Positions 27,207-36,093 are shown, counted from the stretch's first letter. The stretch: 64,000 nucleotides of DNA from Actinoplanes xinjiangensis (GCF_003148685.1 NZ_QGGR01000019.1:1-64000), one strand, 5' to 3'. The notes: a model not told the origin generated them from the sequence alone. Translations and numbers: made by a program.

Positions 27207-28436
27207 TCAGACGTCGTGGCCCTGGCGGTCATCGCCGAGTGCTCCCGCCGGAGGAGGTGCCGGCCGAGACGTCACGCGTACCGGCAGGGCGGTCAGGCCG
27301 TGCATCAGCAGGCCGGGCCGCCAGCGTAGCTCCTGCCACGGCGTCGCGAGCCGGATGTCCGGATAGCGCGCCAGTAGTCGGCCGATCGCGATCTGTCCCT
27401 CCAGCCGGGCCAGTGGGGCGCCCAGGCAGAAGTGGCTGCCATGCCCGAAGGACAGGTGACCACCGTCGTCCCGGGACGGGTCGAAGGTGTCCGGGTCGGC
27501 GAACCGCTCGTCGTCACGGTTGACCGACAGCAACGAGATCAGCACCTGCTCCCCCGCCGGAATTGTCGTGTCGCCGAGCGTGATCGGCCGGGTCGTCACC
27601 CGGTAGGTGCTCATCGCGGACGGGCCGGCCATCCGCAGCACCTCTTCGATCGCGGCCGGCACCAACCCCGGATCGTCCAGCAGCCGCCGTTTCTGCTCCG
27701 GCCACCGCTCCAGTAGGTACACCGCGTTACCGATCAGGTTGACCGTCGTCTCGTGGCCGGCGACCAGCAGCAGGACCGCCATGGAGATCAGCTCGTCCTC
27801 GTCGAGCCGGTCGCCGTCCACCGCCAACAGCGCGCCGAGGAGGTCGTCGGTGGGCTGCGCCCGCTTACGGGCGAACAATCCGCGCAGGTACTGGCTCAGT
27901 TCACGGACGGCCTCGGCCAGATCCGCGCTGCCGAAGTCGCCGAGGATGATCGTGTTGGACCATCCCCGGAACGAACCACGTTCCGCGGCGGGGATCCCGA
28001 GCAGTTCGCATATCACCTCGAACGGCAGCGGAAACGCCAGCGCGTCGATGAGGTCGACCTCAGGCGCGCCGCTCAGCCCGTCCAGCAGCCGATCGGTGAT
28101 CTGCTCGATGCGGGGCCGCAGATCCTCGATGCGGCGCGGGGTGAACGCTCCGGAGACCAGCCGGCGCAGGCGGGTGTGGTCCGGCGGGTCCCGCAGCAGC
28201 AACTGCGTCGACAGTACGGCCTGCAACTCTTGCGGCAGCCCGTCGACCGGCTGCCGCTTGGACAGCGAAGGGTCGGCCAGGACCTGCCGCGCCTCCGTCC
28301 AGCGGGTCACCAGCCAGAACGGGACGTCAGCCGCCGACACCACCCGGTGCACCGGCCCGGACCGCCGGAGTCCCGCCAACGCCGGGTGCGGATCCGCCTG
28401 GTATTCATCGCTGAATAGAGCCACAACCGCAACCAT
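27207..28436 (-). CDS. Cytochrome P450
   Basis: 409 aa. I-helix AGHETT (O2 activation), K-helix EEVLR (ExxR), and heme loop FGHGSHFCLGAPLAR with the Cys ligand near residue 336. Class I actinobacterial P450 (CYP105/107-like in form), needing a ferredoxin and reductase not encoded nearby. ATG 28436 is preceded by AGAGGA at good spacing, so it is preferred over a TTG two codons earlier. Convergent with the kinase-GGDEF gene. Substrate unknown; no biosynthetic cluster is visible. Confidence 0.93.
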   Translation of the reverse strand: MVAVVALFSDEYQADPHPALAGLRRSGPVHRVVSAADVPFWLVTRWTEARQVLADPSLSKRQPVDGLPQELQAVLSTQLLLRDPPDHTRLRRLVSGAFTPRRIEDLRPRIEQITDRLLDGLSGAPEVDLIDALAFPLPFEVICELLGIPAAERGSFRGWSNTIILGDFGSADLAEAVRELSQYLRGLFARKRAQPTDDLLGALLAVDGDRLDEDELISMAVLLLVAGHETTVNLIGNAVYLLERWPEQKRRLLDDPGLVPAAIEEVLRMAGPSAMSTYRVTTRPITLGDTTIPAGEQVLISLLSVNRDDERFADPDTFDPSRDDGGHLSFGHGSHFCLGAPLARLEGQIAIGRLLARYPDIRLATPWQELRWRPGLLMHGLTALPVRVTSRPAPPPAGALGDDRQGHDV

Positions 28437-28566
28437 AGTCAATCCTCTATGGACACCTCTTCACAGATCACCATGCCGTGGCCGGGTACGCGGTGACACC
28501 GAGGATCCGGATCTGGCGGGTGGCGTGCTCGATGACCGCCGGCGCGCAGGCGGGCCGCCGGCCGGG

Positions 28567-28610
28567 CACGGGGGTGGCCGGGCACGCGCTCGTGCCCGGC
28601 CACCCCCGTG
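28567..28610 (-). terminator. Long perfect hairpin after the DUF305 gene
   Basis: 20-bp perfect stem CACGGGGGTGGCCGGGCACG with its complement 28591-28610, loop CGCT, 5 nt beyond the DUF305 stop. One of the strongest terminators in the window. Confidence 0.85.
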
Positions 28611-28614
28611 AGGC

Positions 28615-29259
28615 TTACAGGCCTGCCAGGAGCTGCTTCATCGTGGCGATCTCCGCCTGCTGATCAGTGATGATCTTCGCGGCGAGGGCCTTGGCCTCCG
28701 GGTTGGAGCCCTTGGCGACCTGCTCCTGGCCCATCTCGACGGCACCCTCATGGTGCTCGACCATCAGGGTGAGGAACTGCTTGTCGAACGCGGCGCCCTT
28801 GGCGTCGTACAGGGCGGCCATGTCGGCGTCGGACATGTCGCCAGGCATGCCGTGGTCCATGCCGCCGCTCATGTCGGGCATCGGCGCCCTACCCCAGGCG
28901 GTCAGCCACCCGGTCATGGTGTCGATCTCCGGCTGCTGAGCGGCCTTGATCTTGGCGGCCAGGTCCTTGACCTGGGCGCTGGCGGCGCGGCCGTCGGCCA
29001 TGGCCGCCATCTCCACCGCTTCCTGGTGGTGCGGGATCATCATCTGGGCGAACATCACGTCGGCGTCGTTGAATGTCGCGCCCGCCGATGCGGCAGCAGA
29101 AGTGGCGGCGGGGGCGGCGCCGTGGTTCATGCCGGTATCGGCGGCGGTTTCGTGGTCACCGCCGCCACAGGCGGACAGCAGCAGCGCGGTGGTGACTGCC
29201 GCGCCGGCCAGCAGGCCACGGCGCAGCCCGGACGAGGGCAGCGAAGAAGAACGCATCAT
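28615..29259 (-). CDS. DUF305 lipoprotein
   Basis: 214 aa. Lipobox LSAC in a signal peptide, then a His/Met-rich linker and two copies of the DUF305 helical hairpin: MMIPHHQEAVEMAAMADGRA and LMVEHHEGAVEMGQEQVAKG, separated by a Met/Asp/His stretch (MPDMSGGMDHGMPGDMSDAD). Such proteins are extracellular and commonly co-occur with copper handling genes; Met/His clusters suggest Cu binding. Lies downstream of a DUF6153 gene in the same orientation, 90 nt apart. Confidence 0.9.
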   Translation of the reverse strand: MMRSSSLPSSGLRRGLLAGAAVTTALLLSACGGGDHETAADTGMNHGAAPAATSAAASAGATFNDADVMFAQMMIPHHQEAVEMAAMADGRAASAQVKDLAAKIKAAQQPEIDTMTGWLTAWGRAPMPDMSGGMDHGMPGDMSDADMAALYDAKGAAFDKQFLTLMVEHHEGAVEMGQEQVAKGSNPEAKALAAKIITDQQAEIATMKQLLAGL

Positions 29260-29349
29260 TGCGGAAAAGGCCTTTCAAAAGGTACGGGAATGACAAAGAC
29301 GTGCACCAACACCGCCCGGCCGGTCGGCCGCGCGGAGCGACACGGTGGC

Positions 29350-29781
29350 CTATATGCGCAGCACCGAGATCGCGGCGATCGTCAAACCCGCCCTTCGCAC
29401 CGGCGGTGCCCGTGGCACCCCCGTGGCCGCTCGCTCTCGAGCGTGCAGCCGGCCGAGGCCGCCGAGCATGGTCAGCAGCATCAGCGCCAGCAGCACCGCG
29501 ACGGCCAAACCTTGCAGTACGGCCATGCAGATGCTGAAAACGCCCATCGCGCCGTGGCCGTCGCAGTGACCATCCGGGCACGGCACCGCCGCACGGATCG
29601 CCGAGACCGTCTCCGTCACGACCGGCATGGTCACGGCCGTGCTGGACACGGCAGCGGCGTGCGTGCCGCCGCTGGGGTCGGTGTGCCCGATCGTGTGCAT
29701 CGCGGCGAGCCCGACCAGCGTGCAGACCAGCAGCACCCACCGGGTCAGCGACCCGGTCAGAGCACTGGCTGCGACATTCAC
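29350..29781 (-). CDS. DUF6153-like membrane protein
   Basis: 143 aa from GTG 29781 (GGAG a few bases upstream). An N-terminal TM helix (WVLLVCTLVGLAAMHTIGH), an outer loop with CPDGHCDGHG, and a second long hydrophobic segment (AVLQGLAVAVLLALMLLTML). This layout, with His and paired Cys outside, is what DUF6153 proteins beside DUF305 genes look like in actinomycetes. Likely part of a copper-related module. Confidence 0.7.
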   Translation of the reverse strand: MNVAASALTGSLTRWVLLVCTLVGLAAMHTIGHTDPSGGTHAAAVSSTAVTMPVVTETVSAIRAAVPCPDGHCDGHGAMGVFSICMAVLQGLAVAVLLALMLLTMLGGLGRLHARERAATGVPRAPPVRRAGLTIAAISVLRI

Positions 29782-29866
29782 CGCTCCACGCTAGCGCGGC
29801 GGCCCGGCCCAGCCACGACCAGGCCCCTCTCCGCTGGGCCGGCCCACGCCACCGCCAGCCGCCCGG

Positions 29867-30715
29867 TCAGGTGCCGGATCGGCGGCCGAAGGTGCGCACG
29901 GTGGCACCCCGGTGCAGTCGGTCGAACATGTCGACGGCGTCGCGGTGCAGCAGATTGACGCAGCCGTGCGAGCCGCGCTGGTCGTCGTGCAGGTAGGTCG
30001 TGGTCTCGTGGAAGCCGATCCCGCCGACGAACCGCTGCCAGTACGGCAGCCACACCTCATACGGGTCCGACCACTCCCGCATCGCCCTTTTGTTGATCCT
30101 GAAGGTGCCGGCCGGGGTGGCGTGCCCGCGGAACCCGGACCGCATCACGGTCGGCCCCGACACCACCTCGCCACCACGCATGACCCACACCGTCTGCAGG
30201 CTCAGGTCCACGCAAGCGGTGACCTCCGCCGTGGCCTTGCATCCGCTTCTGCGTTCGGGTGTCGAACTCGCGACGATCCGCCGGGCGACGTCGGCGGTCG
30301 TGGCGTCTGCCTGCCCGCGGGCCGGTTCGATGCCGAAGCGGCGTTGGAAGGCGCTGATGGCGGCGCAGTCGTTCGGCGCCTGTCGGCCGTCGACGGTCAC
30401 CACTCCGTACCCGCCGAGGGTGTCGAGGCCTTCCTCGATGTCACGCTGCCAGCGCCCGGTCGCACACGGTGCGATCGGTGAAGCCTTCGCCGGGTTCGTG
30501 GTGGCGGAGGCCCGCGATGCCGGAGCCGTTCGCGCGTGTGTCGGCTGGGCGGTGACGACCGTGATGAATGGCGTACCCGCGGTGGCCCGCGCCGCGGTGG
30601 CCGGTGGCTCGGCACTGATCGGGCCGGCAGCATCGACGGTGACGGCCGCAGCGGTCGCGAGTCCTGCCAACGCGGCCACGCCGGCGAGCCATGCCACGAC
30701 GCTGGATCCGGCCAT
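29867..30715 (-). CDS. L,D-transpeptidase (YkuD) with peptidoglycan-binding-like domain
   Basis: 282 aa from ATG 30715, preceded by GGGGGAG. N-terminal membrane/signal segment, Ala/Thr-rich linker, a domain with DCAAISAFQRRFGIEPARGQ resembling PG_binding_1, then YkuD: FHETTTYLHDDQRGSHGCVN contains the catalytic His and Cys. It forms 3-3 cross-links in peptidoglycan or anchors proteins outside the cell. Same orientation as the DUF6153 gene, 85 nt away. Confidence 0.9.
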   Translation of the reverse strand: MAGSSVVAWLAGVAALAGLATAAAVTVDAAGPISAEPPATAARATAGTPFITVVTAQPTHARTAPASRASATTNPAKASPIAPCATGRWQRDIEEGLDTLGGYGVVTVDGRQAPNDCAAISAFQRRFGIEPARGQADATTADVARRIVASSTPERRSGCKATAEVTACVDLSLQTVWVMRGGEVVSGPTVMRSGFRGHATPAGTFRINKRAMREWSDPYEVWLPYWQRFVGGIGFHETTTYLHDDQRGSHGCVNLLHRDAVDMFDRLHRGATVRTFGRRSGT

Positions 30716-30865
30716 CAAGAACTCCCCCGGTCAGCAAACGGCGACCTTCAGAGGATCGGATGCGTCGCCCGGCGGTTGCGCCGGTCATCGGGAGCAAACG
30801 TGGTGCACCTGCCGGGCCGGCAGGCGGCCCGGCGTCACGATGGAGTGGAACGCCGCCGGCGGGAT

Positions 30866-31363
30866 TCACAGGGCTCGGCCGGCCGGCTCGCGATAGCCCC
30901 AGGCGGTGATGCCGCGCGGCTTGTAGACCGAGAGCACGAGCGCGATCAATAGCAGCACGATCGCCGCCGCGGCGTGCAGCACGGGCGACAACGACGGTCG
31001 CACCGTGTCGCCGGCGGCTGCGACCCTCGCCAGCCCGGCAAGGGTCTGCATGTAGAGCAGCAGCACCGCGACACCGAATGCGTTGAGTACGAGTTTGTTC
31101 AGAACCCAGTAATGGCGGATCAGACCCCAGGGCGACACCAGCGATTGGACGACGCCGGTGGCCAAGGCGGCGAGACTGAACGGGACCAGCGCCGCCCAGC
31201 CCAGCGGCTCCAGCACCCGATGCACCGCGCCGATGACCGCCGGATCGTTGGCGACCAGGGCGACCACGGCCAAGGCGAGTGAGGCAGCGATCGCGCCGAA
31301 CCAGCCCATCGATGCGGCGATGTGCGCCACCAGCAGCCCTCGGCGCACTGCCGGCTTCACCAT
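30866..31363 (-). CDS. DUF2269-like integral membrane protein
   Basis: 165 aa, four TM helices: HIAASMGWFGAIAASLALAV, VPFSLAALATGVVQSLVSPW, VLNKLVLNAFGVAVLLLYMQ, HAAAAIVLLLIALVLSVYKP. Pattern close to DUF2269/CopD-like proteins. Its ATG overlaps the end of the upstream small gene by 7 nt. Probably works with the adjacent single-TM protein. Confidence 0.75.
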   Translation of the reverse strand: MVKPAVRRGLLVAHIAASMGWFGAIAASLALAVVALVANDPAVIGAVHRVLEPLGWAALVPFSLAALATGVVQSLVSPWGLIRHYWVLNKLVLNAFGVAVLLLYMQTLAGLARVAAAGDTVRPSLSPVLHAAAAIVLLLIALVLSVYKPRGITAWGYREPAGRAL

Positions 31364-31548
31364 CGGAGAAGGTGGGAACTCGCCGCCGCCTGCCCGTGCC
31401 GGCCGGGGCCGTGCCCGGACGACAACAGCACCAGCATGAGCACTACCAGGGCCGCCCCGAAGATGACGAAGACCTTCACCCAGCGTGGCATACCGGGCCT
31501 GTCCCTACGTGATCGGTCGTCCGTACCCGCAGTGGGGTGCTCGGTCAT
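31357..31548 (-). CDS. Small single-TM protein with His-rich tail
   Basis: 63 aa. ATG 31548 has a perfect AGGAGG upstream. Polar head, one TM helix (WVKVFVIFGAALVVLMLVLL), then SSGHGPGRHGQAAASSH outside. Overlaps the DUF2269 gene, so the two are coupled. Similar mini-proteins accompany DUF2269 genes in related actinomycetes. Confidence 0.8.
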   Translation of the reverse strand: MTEHPTAGTDDRSRRDRPGMPRWVKVFVIFGAALVVLMLVLLSSGHGPGRHGQAAASSHLLRW

Positions 31549-31598
31549 GGTTCCTCCTCGGCGTGCACAGGTCGCCCAAGTGATTTTGCGATACACAC

Positions 31599-31615
31599 TG
31601 TCTACGCACAAGACA
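31599..31615. promoter_or_regulatory. Candidate TetR operator
   Basis: Inverted repeat TGTCT-N7-AGACA in the 103-nt space between the divergent small membrane gene and the TetR gene; typical placement for autoregulation and control of the divergent operon. Confidence 0.5.
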
Positions 31616-31651
31616 ATCCGACGCATCCGGAGCGGTCCGTATGATGAAAGG

Positions 31652-32245
31652 GTGCCGAAGTTGTGGAACACCACCGTCGACGAGCACCGGCGCGCCGTGC
31701 ACGCGGCCATCCTGGACAGCACGGCAGCACTGATCGCCGAACACGGCCTGGCCGTCACGATGTCGCAGATCGCCCAACACACCGGCATCGGCCGCGCCAC
31801 GTTGTACAAGTACTTCAAAGACGTCGAGGCGATCATGGTCGCCTGGCATGACCGCCAGGTCAGCGACCACCTGCGGCAACTCAGCTCCGCGATAGCCGAC
31901 TGCACCGACCCCGGTGACCGGCTGCGCACAGCACTGACCGTCTACGCCCACCTGTCCAGCACCGGCCGAGACACCTCGCACCACCCTGCCGAGTCAGTAC
32001 AGACCGCGTTGGCGCTGCACCGGGCACCGCACCTGCACCACGCCCAGCGGCACGTGCACGACCTGCTCACCGAGGTCATCGCGACAGCCGCAGAAGCCGG
32101 CATGACCCGTACCGACGTGCCGCCCGCCGAACTGGCCACCTACTGCCTGCACGCACTGGCCGCCGCGGCCGCATCACCGTCACCGGCAGCACGGGACCGG
32201 CTCGTCGCCGTCACGCTCACCGGCATGCTGCCCCCAGCCGGCTGA
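31652..32245 (+). CDS. TetR-family regulator
   Basis: 197 aa from GTG 31652. HTH: GLAVTMSQIAQHTGIGRATL YKYF, as in TetR proteins; the ligand domain (about 60-195) is His-rich (HRAPHLHHAQRHVHDLL), compatible with a metal effector though not proof. Divergent from the DUF2269 pair, which it probably represses together with itself. Confidence 0.88.
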   Translation: MPKLWNTTVDEHRRAVHAAILDSTAALIAEHGLAVTMSQIAQHTGIGRATLYKYFKDVEAIMVAWHDRQVSDHLRQLSSAIADCTDPGDRLRTALTVYAHLSSTGRDTSHHPAESVQTALALHRAPHLHHAQRHVHDLLTEVIATAAEAGMTRTDVPPAELATYCLHALAAAAASPSPAARDRLVAVTLTGMLPPAG

Positions 32246-32308
32246 ACGACCGCGGCCATCACCGGGCACCGCCGCCAACCAGGCGCCGAGAGCGGCGAAA
32301 TCCGCAGA

Positions 32309-33517
32309 TCAGCTGCGCATCTGAGCGGGGTGGGGCGTCGCCGGCTCGTCGGACATCGCGGCGTAGGCGGCGTGGGTGTCACGGGCCCCCGCGTTCGCTG
32401 CCCGCTCGGCCTGGCGGTCGTCGCCGGCTACGGACACCGGCGTGCGGCCTTCGCCGACGGTGGGTTCGCTCTTGGGACGTCCGCGACGGGTGTCCCAGAT
32501 GTCACGGGCGAGGATCTGCAGGATCCCGGCCACCGGGATGGCGAGCAGTGCGCCGAGAATGCCGGCCAGTTCCACCGCGATGAGGATCGCGACAAGGACG
32601 GTGAGCGGGTTCAGCTTCACCGTACGAGCGAAGATCAGAGGTTGCAGCAGGTGGTTCTCGAGCTGCTGGTAGAGCACGAAGAAGACGAGGACCACGATGC
32701 CGGCGGTGGTCGACCCGACGAACGCGGCAGCGGTCGCGATGACGGCGCCGAGCGTGGCGCCGACCAGCGGAATCAGGTCGGCGAGACCGACGAACAGAGC
32801 GATCAGGCCCGCGTACGGGACATCCATCACCGCGAGCACCACGTACGTGAGCGTGCCGCAGACGACGCTGATCAGCAGGTTGCCGGTGATATAGCCGGTG
32901 ATCGTCTTGGCACAGTCGTGGCCGACGCGGCGGATGTGCTCGGCACGGCGCGACGAGAACAGGGCGAGGAACCCGTCAACGATCTTCGGCGCCTCCAGGA
33001 CCATCAGGTAGGACAGCACGAAGATCGTCGCGATCCCGGCGACGCCGGTGGCCATCGAACGCAGGAATGCCAGGGTCGGTGCACCCAGGCCCGATGCATA
33101 CTCCCGGATCCGGTCGGCGTTGTTCTGCGCGTACTCCAGCAGATGGAATCGCTCGATCAACGATCCGGCCGGCCCGCGGCCGTTGCGCATATCCTCGACG
33201 ACCCGCGGGAAGTCCGCGATCACCTGACTGCCTTCGCGAGCCAACGGCACGACGAAAAGCGTGACCAGACCGCCCAGGACGGCGAATGCCGTCACGAAGA
33301 CCAGAAGTGTCGCCAGCCAGCGCTTGCAGAACGTCACTCTCCGGGTCATCCAGGTCACGGCCGGATGCAGCGCCACCGCGAAGAAGCCCGCGATGACGAT
33401 CCAGGTCAATACTCGTCGCGCCTCGTACCCGAGAAACAGCACGGTGATCGTGGCGAGAACCAGCCCGATGACGACCAGCGCGCGACGCGCGACCCTACCG
33501 TTGTCACTTTCCCCCAT
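32309..33517 (-). CDS. AI-2E family (PerM-like) transporter
   Basis: 402 aa. Eight or so TM segments in the family arrangement, with VAGIATIFVLSYLMVLEAPK, GLADLIPLVGATLGAVIATA and LQPLIFARTVKLNPLTVLVA matching AI-2E/PerM proteins. The C-terminal 55 residues are hydrophilic and charged. Some members export AI-2 or Na+; substrate here unknown. Confidence 0.88.
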   Translation of the reverse strand: MGESDNGRVARRALVVIGLVLATITVLFLGYEARRVLTWIVIAGFFAVALHPAVTWMTRRVTFCKRWLATLLVFVTAFAVLGGLVTLFVVPLAREGSQVIADFPRVVEDMRNGRGPAGSLIERFHLLEYAQNNADRIREYASGLGAPTLAFLRSMATGVAGIATIFVLSYLMVLEAPKIVDGFLALFSSRRAEHIRRVGHDCAKTITGYITGNLLISVVCGTLTYVVLAVMDVPYAGLIALFVGLADLIPLVGATLGAVIATAAAFVGSTTAGIVVLVFFVLYQQLENHLLQPLIFARTVKLNPLTVLVAILIAVELAGILGALLAIPVAGILQILARDIWDTRRGRPKSEPTVGEGRTPVSVAGDDRQAERAANAGARDTHAAYAAMSDEPATPHPAQMRS

Positions 33518-33715
33518 AACGGAGGGTTGCCCTATATTTCCTCAAAGTAACATCACGGGCGAAGAGGACCATGCAGACAACGAGCAGCCGCAGCAGGCGG
33601 CGCCGGCTGATCAACTCGGCTCAGCAACGGCATAGCCGACACACCGGCACCACCTGGCCTGCGACTGTCAAACGCCCACGTCATCGGGGACGACCGACTT
33701 GAACCGCAACGTCCC

Positions 33716-35077
33716 CTACATGCTCGTCACGGCTGTGGCGGCGGCTTCGCCGGATCGAATCGCGCCGTCGATGTAGCCGTACCAGCGGGTGGCGGTTTCA
33801 CTGCCGGCCCAGTGGATCGGGCCAACTGGGGCGCGCAGCGCAGGACCGTACTGGGTCCATGCGCCAGGCGGGAACAGCGCAGCGTACGCACCTCTGGTGT
33901 ACGGCTCGGCGCTCCAGTCCCGCTCGATGTACGCCGCCGGATGGGCAGCCCCAGGCCCGAACAACTGCGCCAACTGCTCGAGTACCACCGACCGGCGCTC
34001 AGCGGCGGGCCGGCCGCCGAGACGACGTGCCGTGGCGCCCTCCAGCACACTGACCAGCACCCCACAGCGACCGGAAGGCGAGCTGCTGTCAGCCACCGCG
34101 GCGAGGGGCCCCCGCAGGCTCAGCGCGTAACCGCTGAGCCCGGCCGCACGCCAGAACGGTTCGGGATACACGACCATGCATTTGATCGTGGCACCCATGG
34201 CCAGCCGCTGAGTCAGGCCGTCACGCGCGGCCGGCAGCGGCGGGTCATAAACGATGCGGCCCGCAAGCGTCGGCGGGACGGCCACGACCACCCTCGCCGC
34301 CCGAAACGTCTCGCCCGACTCGACGGCGACCACCACCCCGTCACCGCCGTACGTGATCCGCCGGACGGGCACCCGCAGGCGGACCCGGTCACCTAACCGG
34401 TCGGCCAGACGGACAGCCAGCGCATGCGCGCCGCCGTCGAGCAGGTCCTGCTGCGCCCCGCCCTCGATCGCCATCGCCGTCCGCAGGCTGCCGGCCGCGC
34501 GGGCATAGAACAACGCATGCAGCAGCGACAACTCACTCGGTTCACAGGCCCACAGCAACCGCGCGGCGGTGCTGAACAGGCGCCGACCGCCCGCGGTGCG
34601 CAAGGTACGACGGATCCAGACGGCCAGGCTCTGACTGTCCAGCCACTCCGCCTGACGGCTGCGCCACGGAGCCTCGACGTCGACCGTCCGAGCCAACCGC
34701 TCGAAGCGGGCCTCCGCCTGCGCGAAGTCCAGTAGCGACAGCCCACCCAGCCGGGGCACCCGGCCCCGGAAACCCCTGATCCGGCCTGAGTCGTCCTCGG
34801 CCAGATGCACACCGCTGGTATAGGTGGGAAAGACCGGGACACCGAGTTCCTCGGCAAGCGCGTAGGCGCGATCCTGGCCCGGGCCGATGAACTGGCCACC
34901 GAGATCGACGGTCTCGCCATCGACCACAACACTGTCCGTACGCCCGCCGACCCGGTCACGGGCCTCGCAGACGAGCACATCGACGCCGCGACCCGACAAC
35001 ACATGGGCACAAGACAGACCGGCCAGCCCGGCCCCCACGACGACGACATCAACAGATCGGTACCGCTGGTTGGTCAT
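33716..35077 (-). CDS. Flavin-containing monoamine oxidase
   Basis: 453 aa from ATG 35077 (GGGAG upstream). N-terminal FAD motif VVVVGAGLAGLSCAHVLSGR with EARDRVGGR after it, substrate-domain motif around MGATIKCMVVYPEPFW, and the C-terminal FAD segment PVGPIHWAGSETATRWYGYI typical of amine oxidases. It oxidises primary amines to aldehydes with release of H2O2 and ammonia. Lies directly downstream of the tRNA island on the same strand. Confidence 0.92.
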   Translation of the reverse strand: MTNQRYRSVDVVVVGAGLAGLSCAHVLSGRGVDVLVCEARDRVGGRTDSVVVDGETVDLGGQFIGPGQDRAYALAEELGVPVFPTYTSGVHLAEDDSGRIRGFRGRVPRLGGLSLLDFAQAEARFERLARTVDVEAPWRSRQAEWLDSQSLAVWIRRTLRTAGGRRLFSTAARLLWACEPSELSLLHALFYARAAGSLRTAMAIEGGAQQDLLDGGAHALAVRLADRLGDRVRLRVPVRRITYGGDGVVVAVESGETFRAARVVVAVPPTLAGRIVYDPPLPAARDGLTQRLAMGATIKCMVVYPEPFWRAAGLSGYALSLRGPLAAVADSSSPSGRCGVLVSVLEGATARRLGGRPAAERRSVVLEQLAQLFGPGAAHPAAYIERDWSAEPYTRGAYAALFPPGAWTQYGPALRAPVGPIHWAGSETATRWYGYIDGAIRSGEAAATAVTSM

Positions 35078-35290
35078 GCACACTCCCGGTGGTAGACGAG
35101 TTCGCCGCACGACGAACTCGTCAGCGCACCCACCAACCACCACGGCGCTGACATGAATGATCAGACTCCCGGAAGGATACCGAGAACGCGTCGGCCCGCC
35201 TGCCCGGCCGACGCGTGCTTTCGCCGAAATGCACCACCGGTACCGGCTCCGATGCCCGCTCGGGTCACTCACAGTGGATGGCATGCGTCG

Positions 35291-35366
35291 AGGCCTCGCC
35301 CGGAGTCGAACCGGAAGGGTCACCCGCTTTGCAGGCGGGGCGCTCCACCGGGAACGCCACGAAGCC
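35291..35366 (-). tRNA. tRNA-Cys(GCA)
   Basis: Acceptor GGCTTCG/CGAGGCC, anticodon loop CTGCAAA on CCCGC/GCGGG, T loop TTCGACT. D stem is diverged (GCGT/GCGC-like). First (promoter-distal) gene of the island. Confidence 0.75.
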
Positions 35367-35396
35367 AGACCGGCCGCGATCCGCGCCCGGATTCCG

Positions 35397-35470
35397 TACC
35401 CCCGACTGGATTCGAACCAGCGACCCCCAGGTTCGGAACCTGGTGCTCTACTCCACTGAGCTACAGGGGC
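35397..35470 (-). tRNA. tRNA-Arg(CCG)
   Basis: Acceptor GCCCCTG/CGGGGGT, D arm GCTCAGTGG..GAGC, anticodon loop TTCCGAA on a CAGG stem, T loop TTCGAAT. Canonical U33. Confidence 0.9.
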
Positions 35471-35524
35471 AATGAGCGTCCACCACCAATGCCGAACCGG
35501 CCATCTTCGGTACGCCCGCGTGAG

Positions 35525-35599
35525 GGTGACTGGTCGGGCTCGAACCGACTACCTCCAGGGTCACGACCTGGCGCTCTCACCTGATGAGCTACAGCCACC
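35525..35599 (-). tRNA. tRNA-His(GTG), C33
   Basis: Acceptor GTGGCTG/CAGTCAC plus the extra 5' G and C73 that mark tRNA-His. Anticodon arm CCAGG-TCGTGAC-CCTGG: position 33 is C rather than U. Confidence 0.88.
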
Positions 35600-35671
35600 A
35601 TGCGCCGGCCCGCTGAGCCGGCGCCGCCTCGAACAGTCCCGGCCACCGCGGCCGAGGAAGTGCGAGGGTCG

Positions 35672-35743
35672 TACCCGTGCCGGGACTCGAACCCGGGCAA
35701 CCGGTGTGTGGGACCGGTGCTCTTGCCGCTGAGCTACACGGGC
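35672..35743 (-). tRNA. tRNA-Val(CAC), C33
   Basis: Acceptor GCCCGTG/CACGGGT, anticodon arm CCGGT-CCCACAC-ACCGG (C33), T arm CCGGG-TTCGAGT-CCCGG. Four-nt variable region. Confidence 0.8.
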
Positions 35744-35800
35744 GCCGGAATCGAACTCACCACGGCCTGCCGATAAGGCCGGTCACACCGACCAGCAGGT
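35744..35800 (-). tRNA. Degenerate tRNA-like remnant
   Basis: A T-loop-like TTCGATT and a GGCCT-TATCGGC-AGGCC arm are visible, but the T stem and acceptor do not pair and U33 is absent. Probably a decayed tRNA. Confidence 0.4.
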
Positions 35801-35801
35801 G

Positions 35802-35883
35802 CGGAGGAGGTGGGATTCGAACCCACGACACCCGAGGGTGTACGCCGTTTCCAGCGGCGTTTCCGTAACCAGCCGGCTCCTCC
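35802..35883 (-). tRNA. tRNA-Ser(GGA)
   Basis: Acceptor GGAGGAG/CTCCTCC with G73, anticodon arm CGCCG-CTGGAAA-CGGCG, variable arm ACACC-CTC-GGGTGT, T arm GTGGG/CCCAC. D arm diverged. Confidence 0.85.
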
Positions 35884-35920
35884 AGAATGTGCTCCGCTCC
35901 ATCCACTGAGCGACTCGGGC
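35884..35920 (-). tRNA. tRNA 5' half (truncated)
   Basis: GCCCGAG acceptor strand and a good D arm GCTCAGTGGATGGAGC, then the sequence breaks off in what should be the anticodon arm and runs straight into tRNA-Ser(GGA). No matching 3' half was found. Confidence 0.45.
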
Positions 35921-35926
35921 ATTGCG

Positions 35927-36001
35927 CAGCGCGGACGGGACTTGAACCCGCAACACTCCCGGGTGAAAGCCGGGCGACTCTTCCTATTCGTCCACCGCGC
36001 C
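35927..36001 (-). tRNA. tRNA-Glu(TTC)
   Basis: Acceptor GGCGCGG/CCGCGCT, anticodon arm CCCGG-CTTTCAC-CCGGG, T arm GCGGG-TTCAAGT-CCCGT. D arm is atypical (GACGAATAGGAAGAGTC). Confidence 0.82.
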
Positions 36002-36018
36002 AGGTGGTACCTCTTGCG

Positions 36019-36091
36019 TGTTCCGGCCTGGACTCGAACCAGGGACCCCCGCCGTGTCGAGGCGGTGCTCTGCCTACTGAGCTACCGGAAC
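36019..36091 (-). tRNA. tRNA-Val(GAC), C33
   Basis: Acceptor GTTCCGG/CCGGAAC, D arm GCTCAGTAGGCAGAGC, anticodon arm CCGCC-TCGACAC-GGCGG (C33), T arm CCTGG-TTCGAGT-CCAGG. All helices perfect. Confidence 0.88.
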
Positions 36092-36093
36092 GG

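Noticed and set aside
27207..28436. Biosynthetic gene cluster around the P450
   Set aside because: No core synthase, ferredoxin or tailoring genes lie nearby; neighbours are a signalling protein and a DUF305 operon.
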